In this document: positions 8,880-16,687 of the stretch, piece by piece | Position numbering within the stretch: position 1 is the first letter of the stretch | Layout: each line of letters opens with the position of its first letter | Source of the DNA: Parazoarcus communis | GTDB lineage: Bacteria; Pseudomonadota; Gammaproteobacteria; Burkholderiales; Rhodocyclaceae | NCBI RefSeq assembly: GCF_003111645.1 | Contig: NZ_CP022187.1 | Coordinates: forward strand, 3,968,001 to 4,032,000 | Direction: 5' to 3' | DNA: 64,000 nucleotides | The notes under the pieces: generated by a model | Seen by the model: the letters and a program-made list of their open reading frames with translations, nothing else | Told to the model about the DNA's origin: nothing | Database searches by the model: none | Program-made: the position numbers and the translations under genes

Positions 8880-10794
8880 GGAGGGGGCCCGCCATGGTGT
8901 TCAGCCCGCTTCCGCTGCGTTTGCTGCGATACATTGCAGCGTCTGCCCGGCTCAGCAGTTCGGCAAAGCTCGTGCCGTGGTCGGGGAACATCGCCATGCC
9001 GATGCTGGCGCGGACGAACCAGTTGCGGCCGTCGACGTTCAGCGGCAGGGCGAGATCGCGCGTGAGTCGGCCCGCCGCAGCACGGACGTCCACCTCGTTG
9101 GCCGGCTGACCGAGCAGGATCACGAACTCGTCTCCGCCGAGCCTTGCCACGGTGTCGCTGTCACGCAGGGCCAGTTGCAGGCGGGTCGCCACGGTAGCGA
9201 GAACGGTGTCGCCGGTGGCGTGTCCCGCGTTGTCGTTGATCTGCTTGAAGCCGTCGAGGTCGATGACGAGCAGCGCCGCACGTCCGCGGTGGCGGCGCGC
9301 GGCGCTGAAGGTCATTTCAGCGCGCTGCTCGAGCAGGCGCCGGTTAGGCAACTTGGTCAGCGAGTCGAAGAACGCCAGGCGCTCGATTTCGGCTTCGGCC
9401 TGCTTGCGCGCATCGATATCCGATACCTGCGCCAGCACGGCTCCAATTGTGCGTTTTGAGAGTTGGTTGCCGAGGCGGATCTCGATCCAGCGCGGATCGG
9501 CATCCGGGCGCGCGAGGCGGCACTCAAGCGCAATCGGGGGGCCGTCCGCGACCACTTTGCCAAAGCCTGTCCGCACCGCATCTGCGTCCTCTTCGACAAC
9601 ACTGCTCCACAGCGGTCTGCCTTCCCACTGTACCGGCGGCATACCGGTGATGCGGGCGGTCGACGCATCGGCACTGCGCACGACGCCGTCGGCATCGATC
9701 TCGAGCACGCAGTCCAGCGCCTGCTCGGCGAGGGCCTGGTTGCGCGCAGCGCGGCGGATGCGCTGCTGGGTAAGATGGGTGATCGTGCCGGCCATCAGCG
9801 CGCCACCGATCATGAGGAGCACGATGACCGGCATCGGGATCAGGTGGAGTTCGGCGTTGCGGGGGGTGAAACGGATATCCCAGCGACGACCGCCGTAGAT
9901 GTGTGTCCGGTGCAGCATTTGCCGGTAGGGCAGGGTTTCGTTATTGATCGCGTCGTCTTCGAAAAGAACCGTGGGAAAGGTGTCCAGGCCCTCTTCTGAG
10001 CCCAGGTCGACGATCTGCAGGTGGAAGCGGCGGCGCAGCGCCGGTGCAATGGCGGTGTGGATGAGATCGTTGACGAGAAAGGATGCAGCGACGGTCTGCT
10101 GGTTGGATAAATGACCGTTCCAGCCCGGCGTGCTGACCGGAGCCAGTATCAGCACCGCAATGGCGTTGGGTGCCTGCTGCAGACGGATCGGTGGCGTGGC
10201 AGCGAAGCCGTGACTGCGCGCGCGCGCGATCGCGAGGCGACGGACCTCGCTGCTCATGAGGTCGTAGCCGAGGGAGCGCTGGTTGCCCAGCGGCGGGTGA
10301 ATGGTCTCGACGACGTGGTGGGTATGACCGGGTTCGACCGGGTAGATGTCAAAACCAGCGTAGGCAGGGTCATACTCCGAAAGTGTCTTGCGGACCCATT
10401 TCACATACGCTTCCCGGTCATCCTCGCTGACCTCCCGGTTGAAGGCAAATGCGCGCAGTCCGGGCAAGGCCTGTTCAATCTCGAGCGCGCGTGCATAACG
10501 CGCAAACTTGGCAACGGTGACCTCGTCGCTGCCGAGATAATGCGCGCGCAGGCCGAGTACGGCGTTCTGGTAGAGCACGGTCTGCTGTATCAGCGAGACC
10601 GTGGCCTGATCGACCGTGCGCGCGAAAGCGCGTTCGGAACGCGAGGCTTCCAGCGCCTGATACTGCAGCAGGACCAGCCACTGCAAGACGATGACCGCCG
10701 CGACGACGGCCGCCGTGATCAGGGCGGAACGCCGCCGTGCCGGCAGAGTCAATGCCGATACATACGAACGCGCGGTTGGCGACGGGGAGTCCAT
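8875..10794 (-). CDS. CHASE-PAS-GGDEF diguanylate cyclase
   Basis: 639 aa membrane sensor. The ATG ending at 10794 (MDSPSPTARS) is chosen because AAGG lies 7 bases in front and it follows hslR without overlap; a longer reading frame would run into hslR. Order: TM helix about 24-44, periplasmic CHASE domain about 85-290, TM about 322-342, PAS about 355-460, GGDEF about 470-630. The active site is an intact RLGGDEF, and the inhibitory I-site RDSD lies exactly five residues before it. It is therefore predicted to make c-di-GMP under product feedback in response to an extracytoplasmic ligand. The ligand is unknown. Confidence 0.93.
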   Translation of the reverse strand: MDSPSPTARSYVSALTLPARRRSALITAAVVAAVIVLQWLVLLQYQALEASRSERAFARTVDQATVSLIQQTVLYQNAVLGLRAHYLGSDEVTVAKFARYARALEIEQALPGLRAFAFNREVSEDDREAYVKWVRKTLSEYDPAYAGFDIYPVEPGHTHHVVETIHPPLGNQRSLGYDLMSSEVRRLAIARARSHGFAATPPIRLQQAPNAIAVLILAPVSTPGWNGHLSNQQTVAASFLVNDLIHTAIAPALRRRFHLQIVDLGSEEGLDTFPTVLFEDDAINNETLPYRQMLHRTHIYGGRRWDIRFTPRNAELHLIPMPVIVLLMIGGALMAGTITHLTQQRIRRAARNQALAEQALDCVLEIDADGVVRSADASTARITGMPPVQWEGRPLWSSVVEEDADAVRTGFGKVVADGPPIALECRLARPDADPRWIEIRLGNQLSKRTIGAVLAQVSDIDARKQAEAEIERLAFFDSLTKLPNRRLLEQRAEMTFSAARRHRGRAALLVIDLDGFKQINDNAGHATGDTVLATVATRLQLALRDSDTVARLGGDEFVILLGQPANEVDVRAAAGRLTRDLALPLNVDGRNWFVRASIGMAMFPDHGTSFAELLSRADAAMYRSKRSGSGLNTMAGPLP

Positions 10795-10837
10795 GCTGCT
10801 GCCTTGCTCCTTACTGCTCCTTGTGCGGGCCGTGTGC

Positions 10838-11239
10838 TCACTCGCGCTGAAAGCGCTCGATCTGCCTGCGATCGCGTTTGGTTGGGCGACCATGCAGGCC
10901 TGCGCCGGGTGTCGCTGCGAGGCGGCGAGCCTCGCCCTCGGTTTCGCGACGCTCAATGCTCTCCGCGCTCTCTTCGTACAACAGACGAGCCTGCTCGGCA
11001 GGGCCGCGCTTTTCGGCGATGCCGCGCACAAGTACCGATACGGTGGTTTCGGCCTGGGTGATGTCGATCCGGTCGCCCGGTTTCACCGCCCGGGCCGGTT
11101 TTGCCGACGCTCCGTTCAGTTTTACCTTGCCGCCTTCCACCGCTTCGGTTGCGGCACTTCGGTGCTTGAAGAAGCGGGCGGCCCACAGCCACTTGTCGAG
11201 GCGGGTGCGGTCGGTGTCGGAAACGGGTTGGCCTGCCAT
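10838..11239 (-). CDS. hslR: S4-domain ribosome-associated heat shock protein HslR (Hsp15)
   Basis: 133 aa. The S4 RNA-binding fold covers residues 12-70: RLDKWLWAARFFKHRSAATEA, then GGKVKLNG and the KPGDRIDI strand. The C-terminus is basic (RPTKRDRRQIERF). Hsp15 binds stalled 50S subunits with nascent chains during heat shock. It may share transcription with the downstream GGDEF gene (43-base gap). It is divergent from azlC across a 181-base intergenic region. Confidence 0.9.
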   Translation of the reverse strand: MAGQPVSDTDRTRLDKWLWAARFFKHRSAATEAVEGGKVKLNGASAKPARAVKPGDRIDITQAETTVSVLVRGIAEKRGPAEQARLLYEESAESIERRETEGEARRLAATPGAGLHGRPTKRDRRQIERFQRE

Positions 11240-11420
11240 GTTCGGAAGTCTTGGGAGAGGGTCGAGATCATCTCAGTAAAGTATCGCACACAGAAGCAGG
11301 GCAAACCCGCGGTCATGCGGACGCGATTACGCAAGTGTGATGGTCGATTCGTGCACAAGCGTCTATGGCTGCTGTGGCGGGCACTGCTAACCTAGTGCGC
11401 TCTTTCCTCCGGATGTGGAC

Positions 11421-12125
11421 ATGAACACCGCTTTCCGCCTTGGTGCCCGTGAAGGCTGGCGCGATTTTCTGCCGATGTCGCTCGGTCTCGTGCCGTGGGC
11501 CGTCGTGACGGGCATCGCGATGCGCTCGATCGGCCTCTCGCCGCTTGAGGCAATGGGCATGAACATGCTTGTGTATGCCGGTACCGCGCAGCTCGGCACC
11601 CTTCCCCTGATCGCCACGGGTGCGCCGCTGTGGCTGATCTTTCTGACCGCGATGGTGCTCAACCTGCGCTTCGTGATCTTCAGCGCCGCGCTCGCGCCAG
11701 CGTTTCATGGTCATGCCTGGTCGCGGCGTGCGCGTGCGAGCTATCTGCTGGTGGATGGTGTATTCGCCGTCGGTTCGGAGAAGATGCTTGCGAGCGAGGA
11801 TCCCGAGTGGCGCTGGGGCTATTTCATTGCGCCGTCGGCATGGGCCTGGTGCCTGTGGCAGACCTTTGTGCTGCTGGGCACGCTTGGTGCCGAAGTGATC
11901 CCGACCGACTGGTCGCTTGAGTTCATGGTGACCATCGCGCTGATGCTGATGATGATCCCGATGGCCCGTTCCCGGCCGATGCTGGTGGCTGCGCTGGCTG
12001 GCGGCGTTTCGGCCGTGCTGCTGCGCGAGCTTCCGCTGCGACTGGGGCTGTTTGCCGGCATCGCGATCGGCATCGCATCGGGCTTCGTTGCCGAGCACTG
12101 GCAGCAGCGGAGGGCGGGCGCATGA
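11421..12125 (+). CDS. azlC: AzlC family branched-chain amino acid exporter, large subunit
   Basis: 234 aa inner-membrane protein with six or seven hydrophobic helices. The family segments GLVPWAVVTGI, YAGTAQLGTLPLIATGAP and LNLRFVIFSAAL are present. Together with AzlD it exports branched-chain amino acids or analogues. The ATG at 11421 is preferred over an in-frame GTG six bases earlier because GGA lies at a normal distance. It overlaps azlD by 4 bases (ATGA). Confidence 0.92.
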   Translation: MNTAFRLGAREGWRDFLPMSLGLVPWAVVTGIAMRSIGLSPLEAMGMNMLVYAGTAQLGTLPLIATGAPLWLIFLTAMVLNLRFVIFSAALAPAFHGHAWSRRARASYLLVDGVFAVGSEKMLASEDPEWRWGYFIAPSAWAWCLWQTFVLLGTLGAEVIPTDWSLEFMVTIALMLMMIPMARSRPMLVAALAGGVSAVLLRELPLRLGLFAGIAIGIASGFVAEHWQQRRAGA

Positions 12126-12448
12126 GCGAAGGCATCTGGCTGTGGCTGACCTTCATCGCTATCGGCAGCACCACCATCCTGACCCGTGGCAGCTTCATCA
12201 TGCTGGGGGAGAAGGCCCGCCTGCCCAGGGCCTTGCATCGTGCATTGCGCTACGCGCCGGCGGCAGCGCTGTCCGCCCTGGTGGCACCGGACATTCTCCT
12301 CGACGAAGGCGTGCTGCAGCCCTTCAATCCGAAGTTTGCAGCAGCCCTGGTCGTGCTCTTCTTTGCCTTGCGCTCGCGAAACCCCTGGCTGCCTTTCATC
12401 TTTGGCATGGGGCTGCTGATCCTGATGCGCAAGGGCTTCGGCTGGTAG
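12122..12448 (+). CDS. azlD: AzlD family branched-chain amino acid exporter, small subunit
   Basis: 108 aa with four predicted membrane helices. The opening WLWLTFIAIGSTTILTRGSF and the central RALRYAPAAALSALVAPDIL are typical AzlD segments. It is the obligate partner of AzlC, and translation is coupled by a 4-base overlap. It is convergent with feoA, 16 bases away. Confidence 0.92.
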   Translation: MSEGIWLWLTFIAIGSTTILTRGSFIMLGEKARLPRALHRALRYAPAAALSALVAPDILLDEGVLQPFNPKFAAALVVLFFALRSRNPWLPFIFGMGLLILMRKGFGW

Positions 12449-12464
12449 CCGGGGCGGAGGAGGT

Positions 12465-12710
12465 TCAGGCCTCTTCGACCCAGACGTGGCGTGCGACAGC
12501 GTGCTCGAGCGCGAGCTCCATGTGGTCGCACAACACGACGGTCATCGGCTGCTGCTGCGTTACGCGAATGATGTGTGGCGGCGACATGCCGTAGGCGTGA
12601 AGCTGTTCGACCTGCAGCGGATCGATTTCAGTGCCGAAGTCCGCAACGCGGACCTTGCGGCCGATCGGGGTGCCGGTCAGGCGGATGCGCTCGGAGGGGG
12701 ATGGGCTCAT
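12465..12710 (-). CDS. feoA: FeoA-domain ferrous iron transport protein
   Basis: 81 aa, an SH3-like FeoA domain with the pattern GRKVRVADF...LHAYGMSPPHIIRV...MTVVL. FeoA associates with FeoB and is needed for Fe2+ uptake. It lies downstream of feoB (11-base gap), the reverse of the usual feoA-feoB order. The start is MSPSPSERIR; the much longer open frame that includes it is only the antisense frame of feoB. Confidence 0.85.
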   Translation of the reverse strand: MSPSPSERIRLTGTPIGRKVRVADFGTEIDPLQVEQLHAYGMSPPHIIRVTQQQPMTVVLCDHMELALEHAVARHVWVEEA

Positions 12711-12721
12711 GTCGATCTCGT

Positions 12722-14698
12722 TCAGAAGAAGAGGCGCAGGACGTGGTTGAGTACGCCGCCGACAAAGAAGGCGGTCGGCATGATCATCGCCAGCATCAGT
12801 GCGGTGGTGCGGACGCCCTGTTCCTTGACGATCATCATCACGCTGGCGATGCAGGGCACGAACAGGGTGATGGTCACCATGCCGACGACGGCCTGAATCA
12901 TGTCCAGCTGGTGGCTCAGGGCGAAGAGGCCGGTGGCGCCGAAGTCGCGGCGCAGAAAGCCCATGACGAAGGCCGCGCTGGCTTCCGGCGGCAGTCCGAG
13001 CCAGCCGGTGACCAGCGGTTTGCCGGCCTCGATGATCCACGGCAGGGCGCCGGTGCGGTCGAGCACGAACATGATCAGGGTGCCGAGCAGAAAGAGCGGG
13101 ATGACCTCGATCAGGTACCACTTGAGCCGGCCACCGGTCTTCTTCAGCACATTGCCGAGTACCGGCATGCGCATGGGCGGGAGTTCGGTCACGAGCGGTA
13201 CGCGTCGCCCCTTCACCAGCTTGCCAGCCAGCCAGCCAGCACTGAGCAGCACCAGGACCATGGCACCGGCCCAGATCACGGTGGCGCCGAACGAGATGCC
13301 ACCGAGCAGGCCGAGCACCACGCCTAGCTGTGCCGAGCACGGAATCGCCAGCGCCATCAGGAAGATGGTGATCAGGCGCTCGCGTGGCGTGTGCAGGATG
13401 CGGGTGGTCAGTGTGGCCATGGTGACGCAGCCCAGGCCCAGCACCATCGGCAGCACTGCGCGGCCATTGAGGCCGATGGCGGCGAACATGCGGTTGGCGA
13501 TGACCGACAGGCGGGTGAAGTAGCCGGAATCCTCGAGCAGGCCGAAGGCAAGAAAGAAGGTGGTCACGATGGGCAGGATCAGCGCGAGCGCGTAGGTCAT
13601 GCCCATGGTCCACAAGCCGTACTCGCCCACCAGCAGGTCGGCGATCCACGCAACGGTGATGTGGGTCTGCACCAGGGTGGTCACCGCAGGGTTGAGGATC
13701 TCGCCGAAGAAGTCCTCTTCGAGCAGGCCGACCAGGGTGCTGGCACCAAAGTCACCGACAAACAGGTACACCACATAGAGCACGGCCAGCAGCATCGGCC
13801 AGCCCCAGATCCGGTGCACCGCCACTTGTCCGACCAGCAGCGACAGGCTGCGGTCCTTGCCTGCGGCTTGCTGCGACACGGTGCGCGACAGGGCTTCGGC
13901 TGCACGTCCACGCTCACGCGCGAGCCTAGCCGGAAGGGAGTCACGGCCGGTGGCCGGCGCAAGGGCGCCGACCTCTGCCAGCAGCGCAGGCCCCTCAGAA
14001 CGGGTGGCGAGCCAGGCCTGCACCTCTGCATCATGTCCGAGCAGCAGGATGGCCAGGCCGCGGGCGGTCAGTCGCGGGTGAGGGGCGCGTGCAGCGATCA
14101 TGGCGGTGACCTGACCGATGACGGTCTCGATCTCCGGGTCGTAGCGCAGCATCGCCGCCGGGTGGCGTGCGTGGGCGAGGGCGTCGGTCAGCGGTGCGAT
14201 GCCTTCGCCGCCGGTTGCGACGGTTGCCACCACCGGTACGCCGAGTGCCTCGGCGAGTGCCGACGCATCCACCGTCACGCCGCGTGCGCTGGCCTCGTCC
14301 GTCATGTTCAGCGCCATTACCATCGGCACGCCGAGTTCTGCGAGCAGGGCGGTGAGGTTCAGCGTGCGCCGCAGGTTCTTGGCGTCGCCCACCTGCACGA
14401 TCAGGCGCAGATCTTCGTGTAGCAGTGCGCGCACCGTGGCCCGCTCATCGTCGCTGCGCGAGGGCAGGGCGAGCACCCCGGGGGTGTCGAGCAAGGACAT
14501 CTCGCGGTCGAAACGGGCGGGCGCCCGGGCCACCTCGACCGTCGTGCCGGGGTAGTTGGATACGTTTACGTAGGTGCCGGTCAGGCGATGGAACAGCACT
14601 GACTTGCCCACGTTGGGGTGTCCGACGAGGGCGAGGGTTGTGGTGCCCGACTCGGAAGCGGCAAGACTTGCGTGTTCGGTCAGCGTGGCCTGGGTCAT
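12722..14698 (-). CDS. feoB: Ferrous iron transport protein FeoB
   Basis: 658 aa. The N-terminal cytoplasmic G domain has G1 GHPNVGKS at 26-33, G2 NYPGTTVE, G3 DTPG and G4 NMTD. It is followed by the membrane domain with two Gate repeats. The first core motif reads GLGCVTMATLTTRIL and is followed by TPRERLITIFLMALAIPCSAQ; this is the GLGC...TTR variant rather than the E. coli GFGCNVPAIMATR form. The protein is somewhat shorter than E. coli FeoB (773 aa). It imports Fe2+ across the inner membrane. It heads a feoB-feoA operon and a Fur-box-like site lies 26-44 bases upstream. Confidence 0.96.
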   Translation of the reverse strand: MTQATLTEHASLAASESGTTTLALVGHPNVGKSVLFHRLTGTYVNVSNYPGTTVEVARAPARFDREMSLLDTPGVLALPSRSDDERATVRALLHEDLRLIVQVGDAKNLRRTLNLTALLAELGVPMVMALNMTDEASARGVTVDASALAEALGVPVVATVATGGEGIAPLTDALAHARHPAAMLRYDPEIETVIGQVTAMIAARAPHPRLTARGLAILLLGHDAEVQAWLATRSEGPALLAEVGALAPATGRDSLPARLARERGRAAEALSRTVSQQAAGKDRSLSLLVGQVAVHRIWGWPMLLAVLYVVYLFVGDFGASTLVGLLEEDFFGEILNPAVTTLVQTHITVAWIADLLVGEYGLWTMGMTYALALILPIVTTFFLAFGLLEDSGYFTRLSVIANRMFAAIGLNGRAVLPMVLGLGCVTMATLTTRILHTPRERLITIFLMALAIPCSAQLGVVLGLLGGISFGATVIWAGAMVLVLLSAGWLAGKLVKGRRVPLVTELPPMRMPVLGNVLKKTGGRLKWYLIEVIPLFLLGTLIMFVLDRTGALPWIIEAGKPLVTGWLGLPPEASAAFVMGFLRRDFGATGLFALSHQLDMIQAVVGMVTITLFVPCIASVMMIVKEQGVRTTALMLAMIMPTAFFVGGVLNHVLRLFF

Positions 14699-14723
14699 TG
14701 GAAGCTCGGCGATGAAAGTTCAT

Positions 14724-14742
14724 GGGAATGATAATGCATCGC
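14724..14742 (-). promoter_or_regulatory. Probable Fur box upstream of feoB
   Basis: The plus-strand 19-mer GGGAATGATAATGCATCGC agrees with the consensus GATAATGATAATCATTATC at 12 of 19 positions, with an unbroken AATGATAAT core. It sits 26-44 bases before the feoB start. Repression by Fe2+-Fur is inferred from the site and the gene it precedes. Confidence 0.65.
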
Positions 14743-14814
14743 ATTAAGAGTTCTTTGATTTGGCTCAACTGCTGTTGTATCCATGCACCTGGTGTGGCTA
14801 TCACCCCTGCCGCA

Positions 14815-15495
14815 TCAGGTCACGGCCCAGCGCCGGAGCAGGTTGTGATAGACCTGCGTCAGCGTGATCAGATCGGGACGGGTGGTGCTGTCTGGCGTCA
14901 GCCCCTGAATGGCCCGGTCGAGATCGAATAGCAGGGTCCGGTCGTCCTGTTGCTGCACCATGCTTTGTATCCAGAAAAAGGATGCGATGCGTTCGCCGCG
15001 GGTGACCGGGGTGACCTGATGCAGGCTGCTCGACGGATAGAGCACCATGTCGCCGGCGCCGAGTTTGACCGCCTGTACGCCGAAGGGGCCGTCGATCTGC
15101 AGTTCGCCGCCGTCGTACTCGTCCGGCTCGGACAGGAACAGCGTGGCCGAAAGGTCCGAGCGCACGGTGAGTTCCGTGCCGCCGACCGCCATCAGCGCGC
15201 TATCGACGTGCAGGCCGTAGGCGCCGCCGTTGCGGTAGCAGTTGAACTTCGGTGGAAAGATGCGGTGGGGGAGTGCGGCGGAGATGAAGGCAGGGTGGTT
15301 GCCAAGCTTGCGCAGGATGTGGTTGCCCAGCGCAACGGCGAGTGCCGAGCCGTCTTCGAGCTGGAGATTGGTCTTTGCCGAGCGCGCCAGGGTGCCCGCG
15401 GTCATTGCACCATCCTGCCAGTCCGCAGCGGCGAGTTGCTGCCTGAAGTGCAGTACTTCGTCCTTGCTCAGGACGTTTTCGATCGGAATCAGCAT
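14815..15495 (-). CDS. piuC: PiuC/YbiX-type Fe(II)/2-oxoglutarate-dependent PKHD hydroxylase
   Basis: 226 aa. The iron-binding facial triad is His96-x-Asp98 (GLHVDSA) and distal His159 (SSLHQV), with Arg167 positioned for 2-oxoglutarate. N-terminal helices and the C-terminal LLRRW segment match the PKHD family. These enzymes are usually encoded next to catecholate-siderophore receptors (piuA/fiu) and are iron-repressed; their substrate is unsettled. Its start overlaps the upstream dehydrogenase gene by 7 bases, so it is the last gene of a receptor-dehydrogenase-PiuC operon. Confidence 0.9.
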   Translation of the reverse strand: MLIPIENVLSKDEVLHFRQQLAAADWQDGAMTAGTLARSAKTNLQLEDGSALAVALGNHILRKLGNHPAFISAALPHRIFPPKFNCYRNGGAYGLHVDSALMAVGGTELTVRSDLSATLFLSEPDEYDGGELQIDGPFGVQAVKLGAGDMVLYPSSSLHQVTPVTRGERIASFFWIQSMVQQQDDRTLLFDLDRAIQGLTPDSTTRPDLITLTQVYHNLLRRWAVT

Positions 15496-16625
15496 GTGTG
15501 GTGCGCCCCTTTCTGTTCTTGAATCATTTCCGGGCCGATATCGTCCAGGGTCGCGCAGCCGGCAAGGGCCATGCAGACTTCGAGCTCCTCGCGCAGCGTC
15601 CTGATCAGGTGAGCCACGCCAAGCGCGCCGGCGACGGCCAGCGCATGAAGCTGAAGACGGCCGACCATCACTGCGTCGGCGCCAAGTGCGAGTGCCTTGA
15701 AGATGTCGGTACCGCTGCGAATGCCGCTGTCTAGCATCAGAGGGTAATCTTCACCCACCGCCCGGCGGATCTCCGGCAGCGCAGGCAGGCTTGCCGGCAC
15801 GCCATCGAGGCTGCGGCCACCGTGGTTCGATACCACAAGCCCAGCAACCCCTTTGCTGCGGAGCTCAATGGCATCCGCGGGGTGGAGCACACCCTTGACG
15901 ACCACGGGCAGCGTGGTGTGTGCGAGCAGCCAGGTCAGGTCTGCCCAGGTCGGTGCTTCGCTCATCATGCCCTGAAAGATGATGCTCTGATCCCGGTCCA
16001 GTCGAACCTGTGCGGGCGCCGGGTAAGCGGCAAGATTGACCGGCTGAATCGCGGGCGGCATGACGAAGCCTGCGCGGCGTGCGCGGATGCTCGGCGCCTG
16101 GATCGATGCGTCCAGCGTGACGACCAGGGCAGTGAAGCCAGCCCTTTCAGCGCGCCGGACCAGATCGAGGGTGTGTTCCCGGCGCGGCTGAAAATACAGC
16201 TGGAACCATTTCTCCGCGCCTGCCCGTTCGGCGACGTCCTCCAGGCGGAAGGAGGACAAGGTGGAGCACACCATGCAGGCATCCGTGGCGGCCGCGCCGT
16301 TTGCGCTCGCGAGTTCGCCTTCGGGGTGGGCAAGCCTGTGAAATGCGACCGGCGCGAGCATGACCGGATGCAGCAGCGTGCGGCCGAGCAGGCGCAGTCG
16401 CGTATGGCCCGCGCTCAGGTCGCGCAGCAGGCGGGGCCGCAGACTGAAGCCGGCGAATGCGTCGAGGTTGCTGCGCAGCGTTGTTTCCGTGCCGCTGCCG
16501 CCGTCGATATAGGCCAGTGCGCGCGGGTCGATATGCTCGCGAACGAGGCGCTCATAGTCCTGCGCGCAATGGATGTCGGCGGGAATGTGATTCAGTGCAG
16601 CCTGCGGATCTGTTATGTCGTTCAT
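15489..16625 (-). CDS. FMN-dependent alpha-hydroxy-acid dehydrogenase (LldD/glycolate oxidase family)
   Basis: 378 aa TIM-barrel flavoprotein, start taken at [10 protein letters not shown]. Family residues seen: [15 protein letters not shown] near 39-53, FQLYF at about 141-145, Lys244 (VVVKGV), catalytic His268 and Arg271 in [10 protein letters not shown], and the FMN-phosphate loop [26 protein letters not shown]. It oxidises a 2-hydroxy acid such as lactate or glycolate to the 2-oxo acid; the true substrate cannot be read from sequence. It lies between a siderophore receptor and piuC, which is unusual for lactate metabolism and suggests an iron-related role (inference). An upstream ATG ending at 16673 would add 16 residues. 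Confidence 0.85.
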   Translation of the reverse strand: MNDITDPQAALNHIPADIHCAQDYERLVREHIDPRALAYIDGGSGTETTLRSNLDAFAGFSLRPRLLRDLSAGHTRLRLLGRTLLHPVMLAPVAFHRLAHPEGELASANGAAATDACMVCSTLSSFRLEDVAERAGAEKWFQLYFQPRREHTLDLVRRAERAGFTALVVTLDASIQAPSIRARRAGFVMPPAIQPVNLAAYPAPAQVRLDRDQSIIFQGMMSEAPTWADLTWLLAHTTLPVVVKGVLHPADAIELRSKGVAGLVVSNHGGRSLDGVPASLPALPEIRRAVGEDYPLMLDSGIRSGTDIFKALALGADAVMVGRLQLHALAVAGALGVAHLIRTLREELEVCMALAGCATLDDIGPEMIQEQKGAHHTC

Positions 16626-16687
16626 TGTGATGTGTGCAAGGGAGAAGCCCGGCCGGAACCAGGCCTCCCCCATGAATCAGCCCGGAA

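Noticed and set aside
10795-11031. Extending the CHASE-PAS-GGDEF protein by 79 codons upstream
   Set aside because: The extension overlaps hslR and lacks a start signal; the ATG ending at 10794 has AAGG in front and leaves a normal N-terminus.
12711-13649. Possible long N-terminal extension of FeoA
   Set aside because: The extension lies inside feoB in another frame and reads as Arg/His/Pro-rich shadow sequence; the short FeoA with its own ATG explains the region.
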